Assembly (NCBI GenBank): GCA_026874595.1
Contig: CM049307.1
Span: forward strand, 73,196,643 to 73,260,642
DNA from: Sipunculus nudus
Lineage: Eukaryota; Annelida; Sipuncula; Golfingiida; Sipunculidae
Reading direction: 5' to 3'
Length of the DNA stretch: 64,000 bases
Position 1 is the first letter of the stretch. Every line of letters starts with the position of its first letter. The notes beneath the pieces are model-generated. The model had not been told where the DNA came from and searched no databases. It saw only the letters and a program-made list of their open reading frames with translations. Shown piece by piece: positions 45,096-57,575 of this stretch. A program made the translations under genes and the position numbers.

Positions 45096-46365
45096 CCCGT
45101 TAATCTCGTTTGACAAGAAGCAGTGAGACGTTTTCAGGTTTTTCATGTCAAGCTGGTCATATGTGACAAAATGCCGAAAACTAGAACTACTTTGTTGTGA
45201 AAGGCGCCGAGTTATAAGCATTTCAGTGACATCTCGTTTGTTCACGTTGCACAAGATATGGTGCGAGATTTGGGCAGACTTATGGCTTTATCTAATCAAG
45301 CAGTTCATATGTGACACAATGCCGAAAACTAGACCTTCGTACCTGTAAAAATCGCCGAGTTAAAAACATTTTGGTGAAATCTCGTGTTTTCTCGTTTGAC
45401 GAGATACGGTGCGAGATTGTGCCTGACTTGGAGTTCTGTCATGTCAAGCGGGTCATGTGGAACTAAATGCCGAAAACTAGACCTGTCTAGCTGCAGTTCC
45501 GTGAAATCTCGTGTTTTCTCGTTTGACAGGATACGGTGCGAGATTTTGCCTGACATGCATGTCAGTCGTGTCAAGCTGGTCTAGTGGAACAAAATGCCGA
45601 AAACCAGACGTGTCTATCTGTAAAACTCGCCGAGTTATAACCAATGCCGTGAAATCTCATGTTTTCTCGTTTGACGAGATACGGTGCGACATTCGGCCTG
45701 ACTTTCAGTTCTTTGATGTCCAGCAGGTCATGTGAAAGAAAATGCCGAAAACTAGACCTGTCTAGCTGTAAAACTCGCCGAGTTATAAGCATTTCCGTGA
45801 AATCTCGTGTTTTCTCGTTTGACGGGATAGGGTGCGAGATTTTGCCTGACTTGCACATCTATCGTGTCAAGCTGGTCATGTGGAAGGAAATGCCGGAAAC
45901 CAGACGTGTCTAGCTGTAAAACTGGCCGAGTTATAAGCATTTCCGTGAAATTTCGTGTTTTCTCGTTTGACGAGATACGGTGCGAGATTTTGCCAGACTT
46001 GCATATCTGTCGTGTCAAGCTGGTCTAGTGGAACTAAATGCCGAAAACCAGACGTGTCTAGCTGTAAAACTGGCCCAGGTATAAGCATTTCCGTGACATC
46101 CCGGGTTTTCTCGTTTGACGAGATACGGTGCGAGATTTGGCCTGTCTTGCAGCTCTGTCGTGACAAGCTTGTTTGGTGGAACGAAATGCGGAAAACCAGA
46201 CCTGTCTAGCTGTAAAAGTCACCGAGTTATAAGCATTTCCGCGAAATCTCGTTTTTTCTCGTTTGACGAGATATGGCGCGAGATTTGGCGTGACTTTCAG
46301 TTCTGTCGTGTCAAGCTGGTCATATGGAACAAAATGCCGAAAACTAGATCTGCCTAGCTTAAAAA
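45096..46365 (+). repeat. Module C higher-order array 3 (type A)
   Basis: Collinear with array 1 monomer by monomer, including the short monomer near 45,490, with a few percent substitutions by eye. Confidence 0.95.
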
Positions 46366-46940
46366 CTGACAAAGTTACAAAAAATGGTCGTGTTATTTCC
46401 AATTTCCATGATTTTTGCCCAAAAAATGTAACCATGGTAACGGCAAATTTAAGTAAGCTACATATCAAAAGAAAGGCCAGGTGATGACGAAAAAAATGAG
46501 CTATTGCAGAAGTGGATAAGCCTATTTATGGCGAAGTTATAGTGTAAAAACCGTTAACCACACCGGTCGTGACCTTGACCCTTGACCTTGGAGCAATGTT
46601 GACCAAAAACAATAGGGTTCCAGGGTGTTCGGTTGTCAATCAACCCTGTAAGGGTCATGTCGATTGCTGCAAAATTGTGGCCAGGAGAGCGCAGACAAAC
46701 ACACAAAAAAACAAACAAAAAAACAAACAAGATGACCAGAGGTCACGCGCTTGCCGGAAATGGAAATGATAGAGACAGATAGACAGAGAGTGCATGAAGA
46801 AACAGTCATATGAATGAGCAACATTGTGGGGGCAGCAGAAACGGATAATATGTTTATTTATGCATGCTGACCTTTAACAGCTGCATATCTTTCTAGTGTA
46901 AAAGGGACCAAGTTCAAAATTTTTTCATGAAATCCCGTTA
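46366..46940 (+). repeat. Module B spacer, copy 4
   Basis: X-box at 46,428, receptor-type repeat at 46,570. Confidence 0.95.
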
Positions 46941-48500
46941 ATCTCGTTTGACAAGAAGCAGTGACACGTTTTCAGGTTTGTCATGTCAAGCTGGCCAAAT
47001 GATATGAAATGCCGAAAACTAGACCTGTCTAGCTATAAAAGCCGCTGAGTTATAAGCATTTGCATGAAATCTCGTGTTTTCTCGTTTGACGGGAAATGGT
47101 GCGAGCTTGTGCCTGACTTGGAGTTCTGTCATGTCAAGCGGGTCATGTGGAACTAAATGCCGAAAACTAGACCTGTCTAGCTGCAGTTCCGTGAAATCTC
47201 GTGTTTTCTCGTTTGACGGGATACGGTGCGAGATTTTGCCTGACATGCATGTCTGTCGTGTCAAGCTGGTCTAGTGGAACAAAATGCCGAAAACCAGACG
47301 TGTCTATCTGTAACACTCGCCGAGTTATAACCAATGCCGTGAAATCTCATGTTTTCTCGTTTGACGAGATACGGTGCGACATTCGGCCTGACTTTCAGTT
47401 CTGTCATGTCCAGCAGGACATGTGAAACAAAATGCCGAAAACTAGACCTGTCCAGCTGTAAAACTCGCCGAGTTATAAGCATTTCCGTGAAATCTCGTGT
47501 TTTCTCGTTGGACGAGATAGGGTGCGAGATTTGGCCTGACTTGTACATCTATCGTGTCAAGCTGGTCATGTGGAAGGAAATGCCGGAAACCAGACGTGTC
47601 TAGCTGTAAAACTGGCCGAGTTATAAGCATTTCCGTGAAATTTCGTGTTTTCTCGTTTGACCAGGTATGGCGCGAGATTTTGCCAGACTTGCATATCTGT
47701 CGTGTCAAGCTGGTCTAGTGGAACTAAATGCCGAAAACCAGACGTGTCTAGCTGTAAAACTGGCCCAGTTATAAGCATTTCCGTGAAATCCCGTGTTTTC
47801 TCGTTTGACGAGATACGGTGCGAGATTTGGCCTGTCTTGCAGCTCTGTCGTGTCAAGCTTGTTTGGTGGAACGAAATGCCGATAACCAGACCTGTCTAGC
47901 TGTAAAAGTCGCCGAGTTATAAGCATTTCCGCGAAGTCTCGTTTTTTCTCGTTTGACGAGGTATGGCGCGAGATTTGGCGTGACTTTCAGTTCTGTCGTG
48001 TCAAGCTGGTCATGTGGAACAAAATGCCGAAAACAAGATCTGCCTAGCTTAAAAACTGACAAAGTTACAAAAAATGGTCGTGTTATTTCCAATTTCCATG
48101 ATTTTTGCCCAAAAAATGTAACCATGGTAACGGCACTTGCATATCTGTCGTGTCAAGCTGGTCTAGTGGAACTAAATGCCGAAAACCAGACGTGTCTAGC
48201 TGTAAAACTGGCCCAGTTATAAGCATTTCCGTGAAATCCCGTGTTTTCTCGTTTGACGAGATACGGTGCGAGATTTGGCCTGTCTTGCAGCTCTGTCGTG
48301 TCAAGCTTGTTTGGTGGAACGAAATGCCGAAAACCAGACCTGTCTAGCTGTAAAAGTCGCCGAGTTATAAGCATTTCCGCGAAGTCTCGTTTTTTCTCGT
48401 TTGACGAGATATGGCGCGAGATTTGGCGTGACTTTCAGTTCTGTCGTGTCAAGCTGGTCATGTGGAACAAAATGCCGAAAACTAGATCTGCCTAGCTTAA
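46941..48500 (+). repeat. Module C higher-order array 4 (B-to-A hybrid with internal X-box junction)
   Basis: Opens like type B (GGCCAAATGATATG, 46,993), switches to type A at about 47,105 (GCGAGCTTGTGCCTGACTTG). At 48,118-48,131 an X-box is fused directly to a mid-monomer ACTTGCATATCTGTCG, after which three monomers repeat. Confidence 0.95.
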
Positions 48501-49065
48501 AAACTGACAAAGTTACAAAAAAATGGTCGTGTTATTTCCAATTCCCATGATTTTTGCCCAAAAAATGTAACCATGGCAACGGCAAATTTAAGTAAGCTAC
48601 ATATCAAAAGAAAGGCCAGGTGATGACGAAAAAAATGAGCTATTGCAGAAGTGGATAAGCCTAATTATGGCGAAGTTATAGTGAAAAAACCGTTAACCAC
48701 ACCTGTCGTGACCTTGACCCTTGACCTTGGAGCAATGTTGACCAAAAACAATAGGGTTCCACGGTGTTCGGTTGTCAATCAACCCTGTAAGGGTCATGTC
48801 GATTGCTGCAAAATTGTGGCCAGGAGAGCGCAGACAAACACACAAATAAACAAACAAGATGACCAGAGGTCACGCGCTTGCCGGAAATGGAAATGATACA
48901 GACAGATAGACAGAGAGTGCATGTAGAAACAGTCATATGAATGAGCAACATTGTGGGGGCAGCAGAAACGGATAATATGTTTATTTATGCATGCTGACCT
49001 TTAACAGCTGCATATCTTTCTAGTGTAAAAGGGACCAAGTTCAAATTTTTTTCATGAAATCCCGT
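48501..49065 (+). repeat. Module B spacer, copy 5
   Basis: X-box variant GTAACCATGGCAAC at 48,567, receptor-type repeat at 48,709. Confidence 0.95.
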
Positions 49066-50325
49066 TAATCTCGTTTGACAAGAAGCAGTGAGACGTTTTC
49101 AGGTTTGTCATGTCAAGCTGGTCATATGTGACAAAATGCCGAAAACTAGAACTACTTTGTTGTAAAAGGCGCCGAGTTATAAGCATTTCAGTGACATCTC
49201 GTTTGTTCACGTTGCACAAGATATGGTGCGAGATTTGGGCAGACTTATGGCTTTATCTAATCAAGCAGTTCATATGTGACACAATGCCGAAAACTAGACC
49301 TTCGTACCTGTAAAAATCGCCGAGTTAAAAGCATTTTGGTGAAATCTCGTGTTTTCTCGTTTGACAAGATACGGTGCGAGATTGTGCCTGCCTTGGAGTT
49401 CTGTCATGTCAAGCGGGTCATGTAGAACTAAATGCCGAAAACTAGACCTGTCTAGCTGCAGTTCCGTGAAATGTCGTGTTTTCTCGTTTGACGTGATACG
49501 GTGCGAGATTTTGCCTGACATGCATGTCTGTCGTGTCAAGCTGGTCTAGTGGAACAAAATGCCGAAAACCAGACGTGTCTATCTGTAAAACTCGCCGAGT
49601 TATAACCAATGCCGTGAAATCTCATGTTTTCTCGTTTGACGAGATACGGTGCGACATTCGGCCTGACTTTCAGTTCTGTCATGTCCAGCAGGTCATGTGA
49701 AAGAAAATGCCGAAAACTAGACCTGCCTAGCTGTAAAACTCGCCGAGTTATAAGCATTTCCGTGAAATCTCGTGGTTTCTCGTTTGACGAGATAGGGTGC
49801 GAGATTTGGCCTGACTTTCACATCTATCGTGTCAAGCTGGTCATGTGGAAGAAAATGCCGGAAACCAGACGTGTCTAGCTGTAAAACTGGCCGAGTTATA
49901 AGCATTTCCGTGAAATTTCGTGTTTTCTCGTTTGACGAGATACGGTGCGAGATTTTGCCAGACTTGCATATCTGTCGTGTCAAGCTGGTCTAGTGGAACT
50001 AAATGCCGAAAACCACACGTGTCTAGCTGTAAAACTGGCCCAGTTATAAGCATTTCCGTGACATCCCGTGTTTTCTCGTTTGACGAGATACGGTGCGAGA
50101 TTTGGCCTGTCATGCAGCTCTGTCGTGTCAAGCTTGTTTGGTGGAACGAAATGCCGAAAACCAGACCTGTCTAGCTGTTAAAGTCGCCGAGTTATAAGCA
50201 TTTCCGCGAAGTCTCGTTTTTTCTCATTTGACGAGATATGGCGCGAGATTTGGCGTGACTTTCAGTTCTGTCGTGTCAAGCTGGTCATGTGGAACAAAAT
50301 GCCGAAAACCAGATCTGCCTAGCTT
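49066..50325 (+). repeat. Module C higher-order array 5 (type A)
   Basis: Collinear with arrays 1 and 3. Confidence 0.95.
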
Positions 50326-50685
50326 AAAAACTGACAAAGTTACAAAAAAATGGTCGTGTTATTTCCAATTTCCATGATTTTTGCCCAAAAAATGTAACCA
50401 TGGTAACGGCACATTTAAGTAAGCTACATATCAAAAGAAAGGCCAGGTGATGACGAAAAAAATGAGCTATTGCAGAAGTGGATAAGCCTATTTATGGCGA
50501 AGTTATAGTGCAAAAACCGTTAACCACACCTGTCGTGACCTTGACCCTTAACCTTGGAGCAATGTTGACCAAAAACAATAGGGTTCCAGGGTGTTCGGTT
50601 GTCAATCAACCCTGTAAGGGTCATGTCGATTGCTGCAAAATTGTGGCCAGGAGAGCGCAGACAAACACACAAAAAAACAAACAAA
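50326..50685 (+). repeat. Module B spacer, copy 6
   Basis: X-box at 50,394. The receptor-type repeat at 50,536 has its third half-site mutated (TTAACC). Confidence 0.93.
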
Positions 50686-51018
50686 AAAACAGACAAATGG
50701 ACATACGCAACTGACCAACATGCTTGCCGGAAATCTTCCGGCAAGCAAAAAACAAACAGACAAATGGACATACGCAACTGACCAACCAACTTGCCGAAAT
50801 CGAAGATTTCCGGCAAGCAAAAAACAGACAAATGGACATACGCAACTGACCAACATGCTTGCCGGAAATCTTCCGGCAAGCAAAAAACAAATAAACAGAC
50901 AAATGGACATACGCAACTGACCAACCAACTTGCCGAAATCGAAGATTTCCGGCAAGCAACAAACAGACATACGCAACTGAGTAATATGCTTGCCGAAATC
51001 TTTGATTCCGGCAAGCAA
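50686..51018 (+). repeat. Module D hairpin minisatellite, about five units
   Basis: 66-72-bp units: CAGACAAATGGACATACGCA, ACTGACCAAC, then an inverted repeat. The perfect form has 12-base arms TGCTTGCCGGAA and TTCCGGCAAGCA around ATC (50,721-50,747, again at about 50,857). Other units have a longer stem with a one-base bulge. Confidence 0.95.
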
Positions 51019-52145
51019 CAAACTAGACGACCATAGGTCGAACGCTTGCCGGAAATCGGAAGTGAAACACAGACGGACAGACAGAACATATTGTCGGTTT
51101 TCTATTAATGGAATGACTCTCAGAGACATTGCTGAGAATATGTGGCCCGTAGAATGACATATGAGACAAAAGAACAGGCAAGCAGACAAAGCTGACAACA
51201 AAAGACGAACAGACAGACATACTGACTTTGTGAGACAAATTTGACACCAGATGACATAACCTGGTGATTGAGAAGATTCAAAGGAAGAAAATGAGTTATA
51301 ATTTACGTAATTTAGATTTATAGTTTTGGAGGTATGGCAAATTAATGATATACTTGGGAGGCTCGACTGTAGCGCCCTCTAGCAGACATATTCCGAAGAC
51401 GACAGGTGCGTTTCGTATTATAGTGTATGACATGAGATGTCCCAGTTTCAAAAGGATTCCGTCAAAGCTGTGGCCTGTAGAATGCTATATGTAAGGCGTA
51501 AGAACCAGCAAGCAGGCGACTTTGAGGACAACTGACAAACAGACGAAAACACTGACAAAGTGATTCAAGATTGAGTCCAGATGACTACTCCAGGTTATAG
51601 AGAAGACCCAAAGGAAGAAAAAAGCTACAGTTTATGTTACTGAGGTTTATAGTTTTGGAGATATTGCCAAAGCATGATATGTTGGGAGAGGTTCGAGTTC
51701 AGCGCCCCCTAGCGGCAATATCCGGAAAATGAAAAATTGGTTTCGAGATATTAATGTAAGACTTAAGATGTTATAGTTTCAAAAGGATTCTTTCAAAACT
51801 GTGCCCTATAGAATGCTATAGGTTAGACGCAAAAGCAAGCAGGCGAATTTGAGGACAACTGACAAACAGACAGACACACTGACAAAGTGTCACAAAAGTG
51901 TGACCAGATAACTACACTAGGTTATGGAGAAGACCCAGAGGAAGAAAATAAGCTATAGTTTATGTAATTGAGGCTTATAATTTTGGAGATATGGCCAAAA
52001 TATGATATGATCGGGAGGTTCGCATCCAGCGCCCCCTAGCGGCCCTATTAAAAAAATGAAAAAACAATTTCGAGATACTAGTGTAGGACTTATAATATGT
52101 CAGTTTCAAAAAGATTCCTGCAATAATGTGGCCTTTGGCGCAAGA
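51019..52145 (+). repeat. Module A array 2
   Basis: Same ~330-bp units as 39,671-41,100, with cores at 51,371, 51,701 and 52,028. Starts ACTAGACGACCATAGGTCG. Confidence 0.93.
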
Positions 52146-52830
52146 TGAATGAAATCTCGAAATATCTCTATTCACGAGATATTTTACGAGATACTGCAAG
52201 ACTTGTAATAAAATCTTGTAGTACTAGTTGAATGCTACTTGATGCAAAAAACTAGATCACTCTAGCTTTAAAACTGACAAAGTTAGAAAAATAAGACCCC
52301 TTATTTTCGAATATCATGACTTTTCCCCAAAATTTGTAACCATGGTTACGGCAAATTTGAGTCAGCTACACACCAGATGACAGGCCTTGGAATGACGATT
52401 AAAATGAGCTATCGTTGAAGTAGATGCGACTAATAGTCACAAAGATATGAAGAAAAAACCGTTTTGAGAAGTTTTGATGACCTTGACCTTGACCTTTGTC
52501 CTATTTTGACCAAAAACAATAGGGCACCTAGAAATTTAATTCTCCATCATCTCTGAAAGTTTCAAGGTGATTGTGGCAAAATTGTGGCCAGGAGAGTGCA
52601 GACAAACAAACAGACAAACAGACAGGATGACCAGAGGTCACGCGCTTGCCGGAAATGGAAATGATACAGACAGATAGACAGAGAGTGCATGTAGAAACAG
52701 TCATATGAATGAGCAACATTGTGGGGGCAGCAGAAACGGATAATATGTTTATTTATGCATGCTGACCTTTAACAGCTGCATATCTTTCTAGTGTAAAAGG
52801 GACCAAGTTCAAAACTTTTTCATGAAATCC
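52146..52830 (+). repeat. Module B spacer, copy 7 (diverged)
   Basis: X-box form GTAACCATGGTTAC at 52,336 (a perfect 14-base palindrome), receptor-type repeat TGACCTTGACCTTGACCTTT at 52,478. Confidence 0.92.
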
Positions 52831-53905
52831 CGTTAATCTCGTTTGACAAGAAGCAGTGAGACGTTTTCAGGTTTGTCATGTCAAGCTGGCCAAATGATAT
52901 GAAATGCCGAAAACTAGACCTGTCTAGCTATAAAAGCCGCTGAGTTATAAGCATTTGCATGAAATCTCGTGTTTTCTCGTTTGACGGGAAATGGTGCAAG
53001 CTTTGGCAAGATTTCCAGTTTTGTCATGTCAGGTTTGTCAAATATTACAAAATGCCGGAAACTAGACCTGTCTAGCTGCAAAAGTCGCCGTGTTATCAGC
53101 ATTTACGTGAAATCATGTTTTTTTCTCACTTGAGGAGATATAGTACGAGATTTGGCAAGACGAGCAGTTTTATTATGTCAAGACGGCCAAACGTTACGAA
53201 ATGGCAAAAACTAGATCCGTCTAGCTGTAAAAGTCGCCAAGTTATAAGCATTTCCGTGTACTCTCGTGTTTTCTCGTTTGACGAGATATGGTGCAGGATT
53301 TGGCCAGTCTTGTAGATTTGTCATATCAAACTCTCTAAATGTTATGAAATGGCGAAAACTACATCTGTCTAGCTGTAAAAGTCGCCGAGTTATTAGCATG
53401 TCTGTGAAATCTCCTTTTTTATCGTTTGACGAGATATGGTGCGAGATTTGGCCAGTCTTGCAGGTTTGTCATGTAAAGTCGTCCAAATGTTAATGAATGC
53501 CAAAAACTAGACCTGTCTAGCCGTGAAAGTCGCCGACTTATATGCATTTCTGTGAAATCTCGTTTTTCCACATTTGACCAGATATAGTGCGAGATTTTCG
53601 CCAAGTATCACAGTTTTACTATGTCAAGTTGGCCAAATGTTACCAAATGCCACAAACTAGACCTGAGTAGCTGTAAAAGTCGCCTAGTTATAAGCATTTC
53701 CATGATATCTCGTTTTTTTCTCGCTTGACGAGATATGGTGCGAAATTTGGCCTGATTTCTTTTCTGGCGTGTCAAGCTGGTCATATGTTATGAAATGCAG
53801 GAAACTAGACCTGTGTAGCTGTAAAAGTCGCCGAGTTATAAGCATTTCTGTGAAATCTCGTTTTTTCTCGTTTGACGATAAACCGAGCGAAATTTGACGA
53901 GACTT
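52831..53905 (+). repeat. Module C array 6 (type B, diverged monomers)
   Basis: Seven to eight monomers with more divergence than the other arrays, ending with TTTTTCTCGTTTGACGATAA. Confidence 0.92.
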
Positions 53906-54495
53906 GCAATTGAATGACTTAGAACCAAGGGGAAGCAGCCTCATGCAAAAAACTAGACCCTTGAAACATAAATATTAACCGAGATAGAAGCCAAAAACTG
54001 CATATTTTCAGATCGTCAAGTTTAACCCACAAATTTGGTAACCATGGTAACGGCAGCACAAAGCTACATGTGCGGAGGAATAAGCCAATGTTCCTAGTTT
54101 AAGATACAACGATAAAAATTGTGCCATGTTTAAAATTATTTTAGATATTGCAGAAAAATGATATGTTACAGTGTTCCAGGTACCACGCCCCCTGGTGGCT
54201 ATTTCCAAAAAATGAAAAACTGATTTCGAGATATTTATAAATAACACAAAATTTATCAATTTCAAAGCCATTGTTAAAAAAATGCAACCTGTAGGTCATA
54301 TTTAATGAAATCTCGAAGACTCTCGTTTGACGAGAAATGGTGCAAGATTTGGCGAGACTTTTAGTTTTATCATGTCAAGCTGCCTATAAGGTACATAATG
54401 ACCAAAACCAGACGTCTGTAGCTTAAAAATTGACAAAGTTACAAAAAATGGTCGTGTTATTTATTTCAAATTTCCATGATTTTTGCCCAAAAAAT
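53906..54495 (+). repeat. Module A-type remnant between arrays
   Basis: Contains X-box 54,038, the ACGCCCCCTGGTGGCT core at 54,185, and TTTCGAGATATTTATAAATA. The same block recurs at 60,311-60,720 and 62,000-62,390. Confidence 0.9.
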
Positions 54496-54880
54496 GTAAC
54501 CATGGTAACGGCACTTGCATATTTGTCGTGTCAAGCTGGTCTAGTGGAACTAAATGCCGAAAACCAGACGTGTCTAGCTGTCAAACTGGCCCAGTTATAA
54601 GCATTTCCGTGAAATCCCGTGTTTTCTCGTTTGACGAGATAAGGTGCGAGATTTGGCCTGTCTTGCAGCTCTGTCGTGTCAAGCTTGTTTGGTGGAAAGA
54701 AATGCCGAAAACCAGACCTGTCTAGCTGTAAAAGTCGCTGAGTTATAAGCATTTCCGCGAAGTCTCGTTTTTCTCGTTTGACGAGATATGGCGCGAGATT
54801 TGGCGTAACTTTCAGTTCTGTCGTGTCAAGCTGGTCATGTGGAACAAAATGCCGAAAACTAGATCTGCCTAGCTTAAAAA
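54496..54880 (+). repeat. Module C short array after X-box junction
   Basis: X-box 54,496-54,509 is fused to ACTTGCATATTTGTCG, the same junction as at 48,131. About 2.5 monomers follow. Confidence 0.93.
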
Positions 54881-55430
54881 CTGACAAAGTTACAAAAAAA
54901 TGGTCGTGTTATTTCCAATTCCCATGATTTTTGCCCAAAAAATGTAACCATGGTAACGGCAAATTTAAGTAAGCTACATATCAAAAGAAAGGCCAGGTGA
55001 TGACGAAAAAAATGAGCTATTGCAGAAGTGGATAAGCCTATTTATGGCGAAGTTATAGTGCAAAAACCGTTAACCACACCTGTCGTGACCTTGACCCTTG
55101 ACCTTGGAGCAATGTTGACCAAAAACAATAGGGTTCCAGGGTGTTCGGTTGTCAATCAACCCTGTAAGGGTCATGTCGATTGCTGCAAAATTGTGGCCAG
55201 GAGAGCGCAGACAAACACACAAATAAACAAACAAGATGACCAGAGGTCACGCGCTTGCCGGAAATGGAAATGATACAGACAGATAGACAGAGAGTGCATG
55301 TAGAAACAGTCATATGAATGAGCAACATTGTGGGGGCAGCAGAAACGGATAATATGTTTATTTATGCATGCTGACCTTTAACAGCTGCATATCTTTCTAG
55401 TGTAAAAGGGACCAAGTTCAAAATTTTTTC
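54881..55430 (+). repeat. Module B spacer, copy 8
   Basis: X-box 54,944, receptor-type repeat 55,086. Confidence 0.95.
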
Positions 55431-56995
55431 ATGAAGTCCCGTTAATCTCGTTTGACAAGAAGCAGTGAGACGTTTTCAGGTTTGTCATGTCAAGCTGGCC
55501 AAATGATATGAAATACCGAAAACTAGACCTGTCTAGCTATAAAAGCCGCTGAGTTATAAGCATTTGCATGAAATCTGGTGTTTTCTCGTTTGACGGGAAA
55601 TGGTGCGAGCTTTGGCGAGATTTCCAGTTTTGTCATGTCAGGTTTGTCAAATATTACAAAATGCCGGAAACTAGACCTGTCTAGCTGCAAAAGTCGCCGT
55701 GTTATCAGCATTTACGTGAAATCATATTTTTTTCTCGCTTGACGAGATATAGTACGAGATTTGGCAAGACCATCAGTTTTATTATGTCAAGACGGCCAAA
55801 CGTTACGAAATGGCGAAAACTAGATCCGTCTAGCTGTAAAAGTCGCCGAGTTATAAGCATTTCCGTGTACTCTCGTGTTTTCACGTTTGACGAGATATGG
55901 TGCAGGATTTGGCCAGTCTTGTAGATTTGTCATATCAAACTCTGTAAATGTTATGAAATGGCGAAAACTACATCTGTCTAGCTGTAAAAGTCGCCGAGTT
56001 ATTAGCATTTCTGTGAAATCTCCTTTTTTATCGCTTGACGAGATATGGTGCGAGATTTGGCCAGTCTTGCAGGTTTGTCATGTCAAGCGGGTCATGTGGA
56101 ACTAAATGCCGAAAACTAGACCTGTCTAGCTGCAGTTCCGTGAAATCTCGTGTTTTCTCGTTTGACGGGATACGGTGCGAGATTTTGCCTGACATGCATG
56201 TCTGTCGTGTCAAGCTGGTCTAGTGGAACAAAATGCCGAAAACCAGACGTGTCTATCTGTAAAACTCGCCGAGTTATAACCAATGCCGTGAAACCTCATG
56301 TTTTCTCGTTTGACGAGATACGGTGCGACATTCGGCCTGACTTTCAGTTCTGTCATGTCCAGCAGGTCATGTGAAAGAAAATGCCGAAAACTAGACCTGT
56401 CTAGCTGTAAAACTCGCCGAGTTATAAGCATTTCCGTGAAATCTCGTGTTTTCTCGTTTGACGAGATAGGGTGCGAGATTTGGCCTGACTTGCACATCTA
56501 TCGTGTCAAGCTGGTCATGTGGAAGGAAATGCCGGAAACCAGACGTGTCTAGCTGTAAAACTGGCCGAGTTATAAGCATTTCCGTGAAATTTCGTGTTTT
56601 CTCGTTTGACGAGATACGGTGCGAGATTTTGCCAGACTTGCATATCTGTCGTGTCAAGCTGGTCTAGTGGAACTAAATGCCGAAAACCAGACGTGTCTAG
56701 CTGTAAAACTGGCCCAGTTATTAGCATTTCCGTGAAATCCCGTGTTTTCTCGTTTGACGAGATACGGTGCGAGATTTGGCCTGTCTTGCAGCTCTGTCGT
56801 GTCAAGCTTGTGTGGTGGAACGAAATGCCGAAAACCAGACCTGTCTAGCTGTAAAAGTCGCCGAGTTATAAGCATTTCCGCGAAGTCTCGTTTTTTCTCG
56901 TTTGACGAGATATGGCGCGAGATTTGGCGTGACTTTCAGTTCTGTCGTGTCAAGCTGGTCATGTGGAAGAAAATGCCGAAAACTAGATCTGCCTA
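55431..56995 (+). repeat. Module C array 7 (B-to-A hybrid)
   Basis: Type B monomers to about 56,080, then type A (GTCAAGCGGGTCATGTGGAA). Confidence 0.95.
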
Positions 56996-57575
56996 GCTTA
57001 AAAACTGACAAAGTTACAAAAAATGGTCGTGTTATTTCCAATTTCCATGATTTTTGCCCAAAAAATGTAACCATGGTAACGGCAAATTTAAGTAAGCTAC
57101 ATGTCAAAAGAAAGGCCAGGTGATGAAGAAAAAAATGAGCTATTGCAGAAGTGGATAAGCCTATTTATGGCGAAGTTATAGTGCAAAAACCGTTAACCAC
57201 ACCTGTCGTGACCTTGACCCTTGACCTTGGAGCAATGTTGACCAAAAACAATAGGGTTCCAGGGAGTTCGGTTGTCAATCAACCCTGTAAGGGTCATGTC
57301 GATTGCTGCAAAATTGTGGCCAGGAGAGCGCAGACAAACACACAAAAAAACAAAAAAACAAATAAACAAACAAGATGACCAGAGGTCACGCGCTTGCCGG
57401 AAATGGAAATGATACAGACAGATAGACAGAGAGTGCATGTAGAAACAGTCATATGAATGAGCAACATTGTCGGGGCAGCAGAAACGGATAATATGTTTAT
57501 TTATGCATGCTGACCTTTAACAGCTGCATATCTTTCTAGTGTAAAAGGGACCAAGTTCAAAATTTTTTCCTGAAA
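56996..57575 (+). repeat. Module B spacer, copy 9
   Basis: X-box 57,067, receptor-type repeat 57,209. Confidence 0.95.

Noticed and set aside
50602-51201. 199-codon minus-strand frame with repeated 'LLAGNLRFRQ' blocks
   Set aside because: Translation of the hairpin minisatellite and adjacent module A; no conserved start, no domain.
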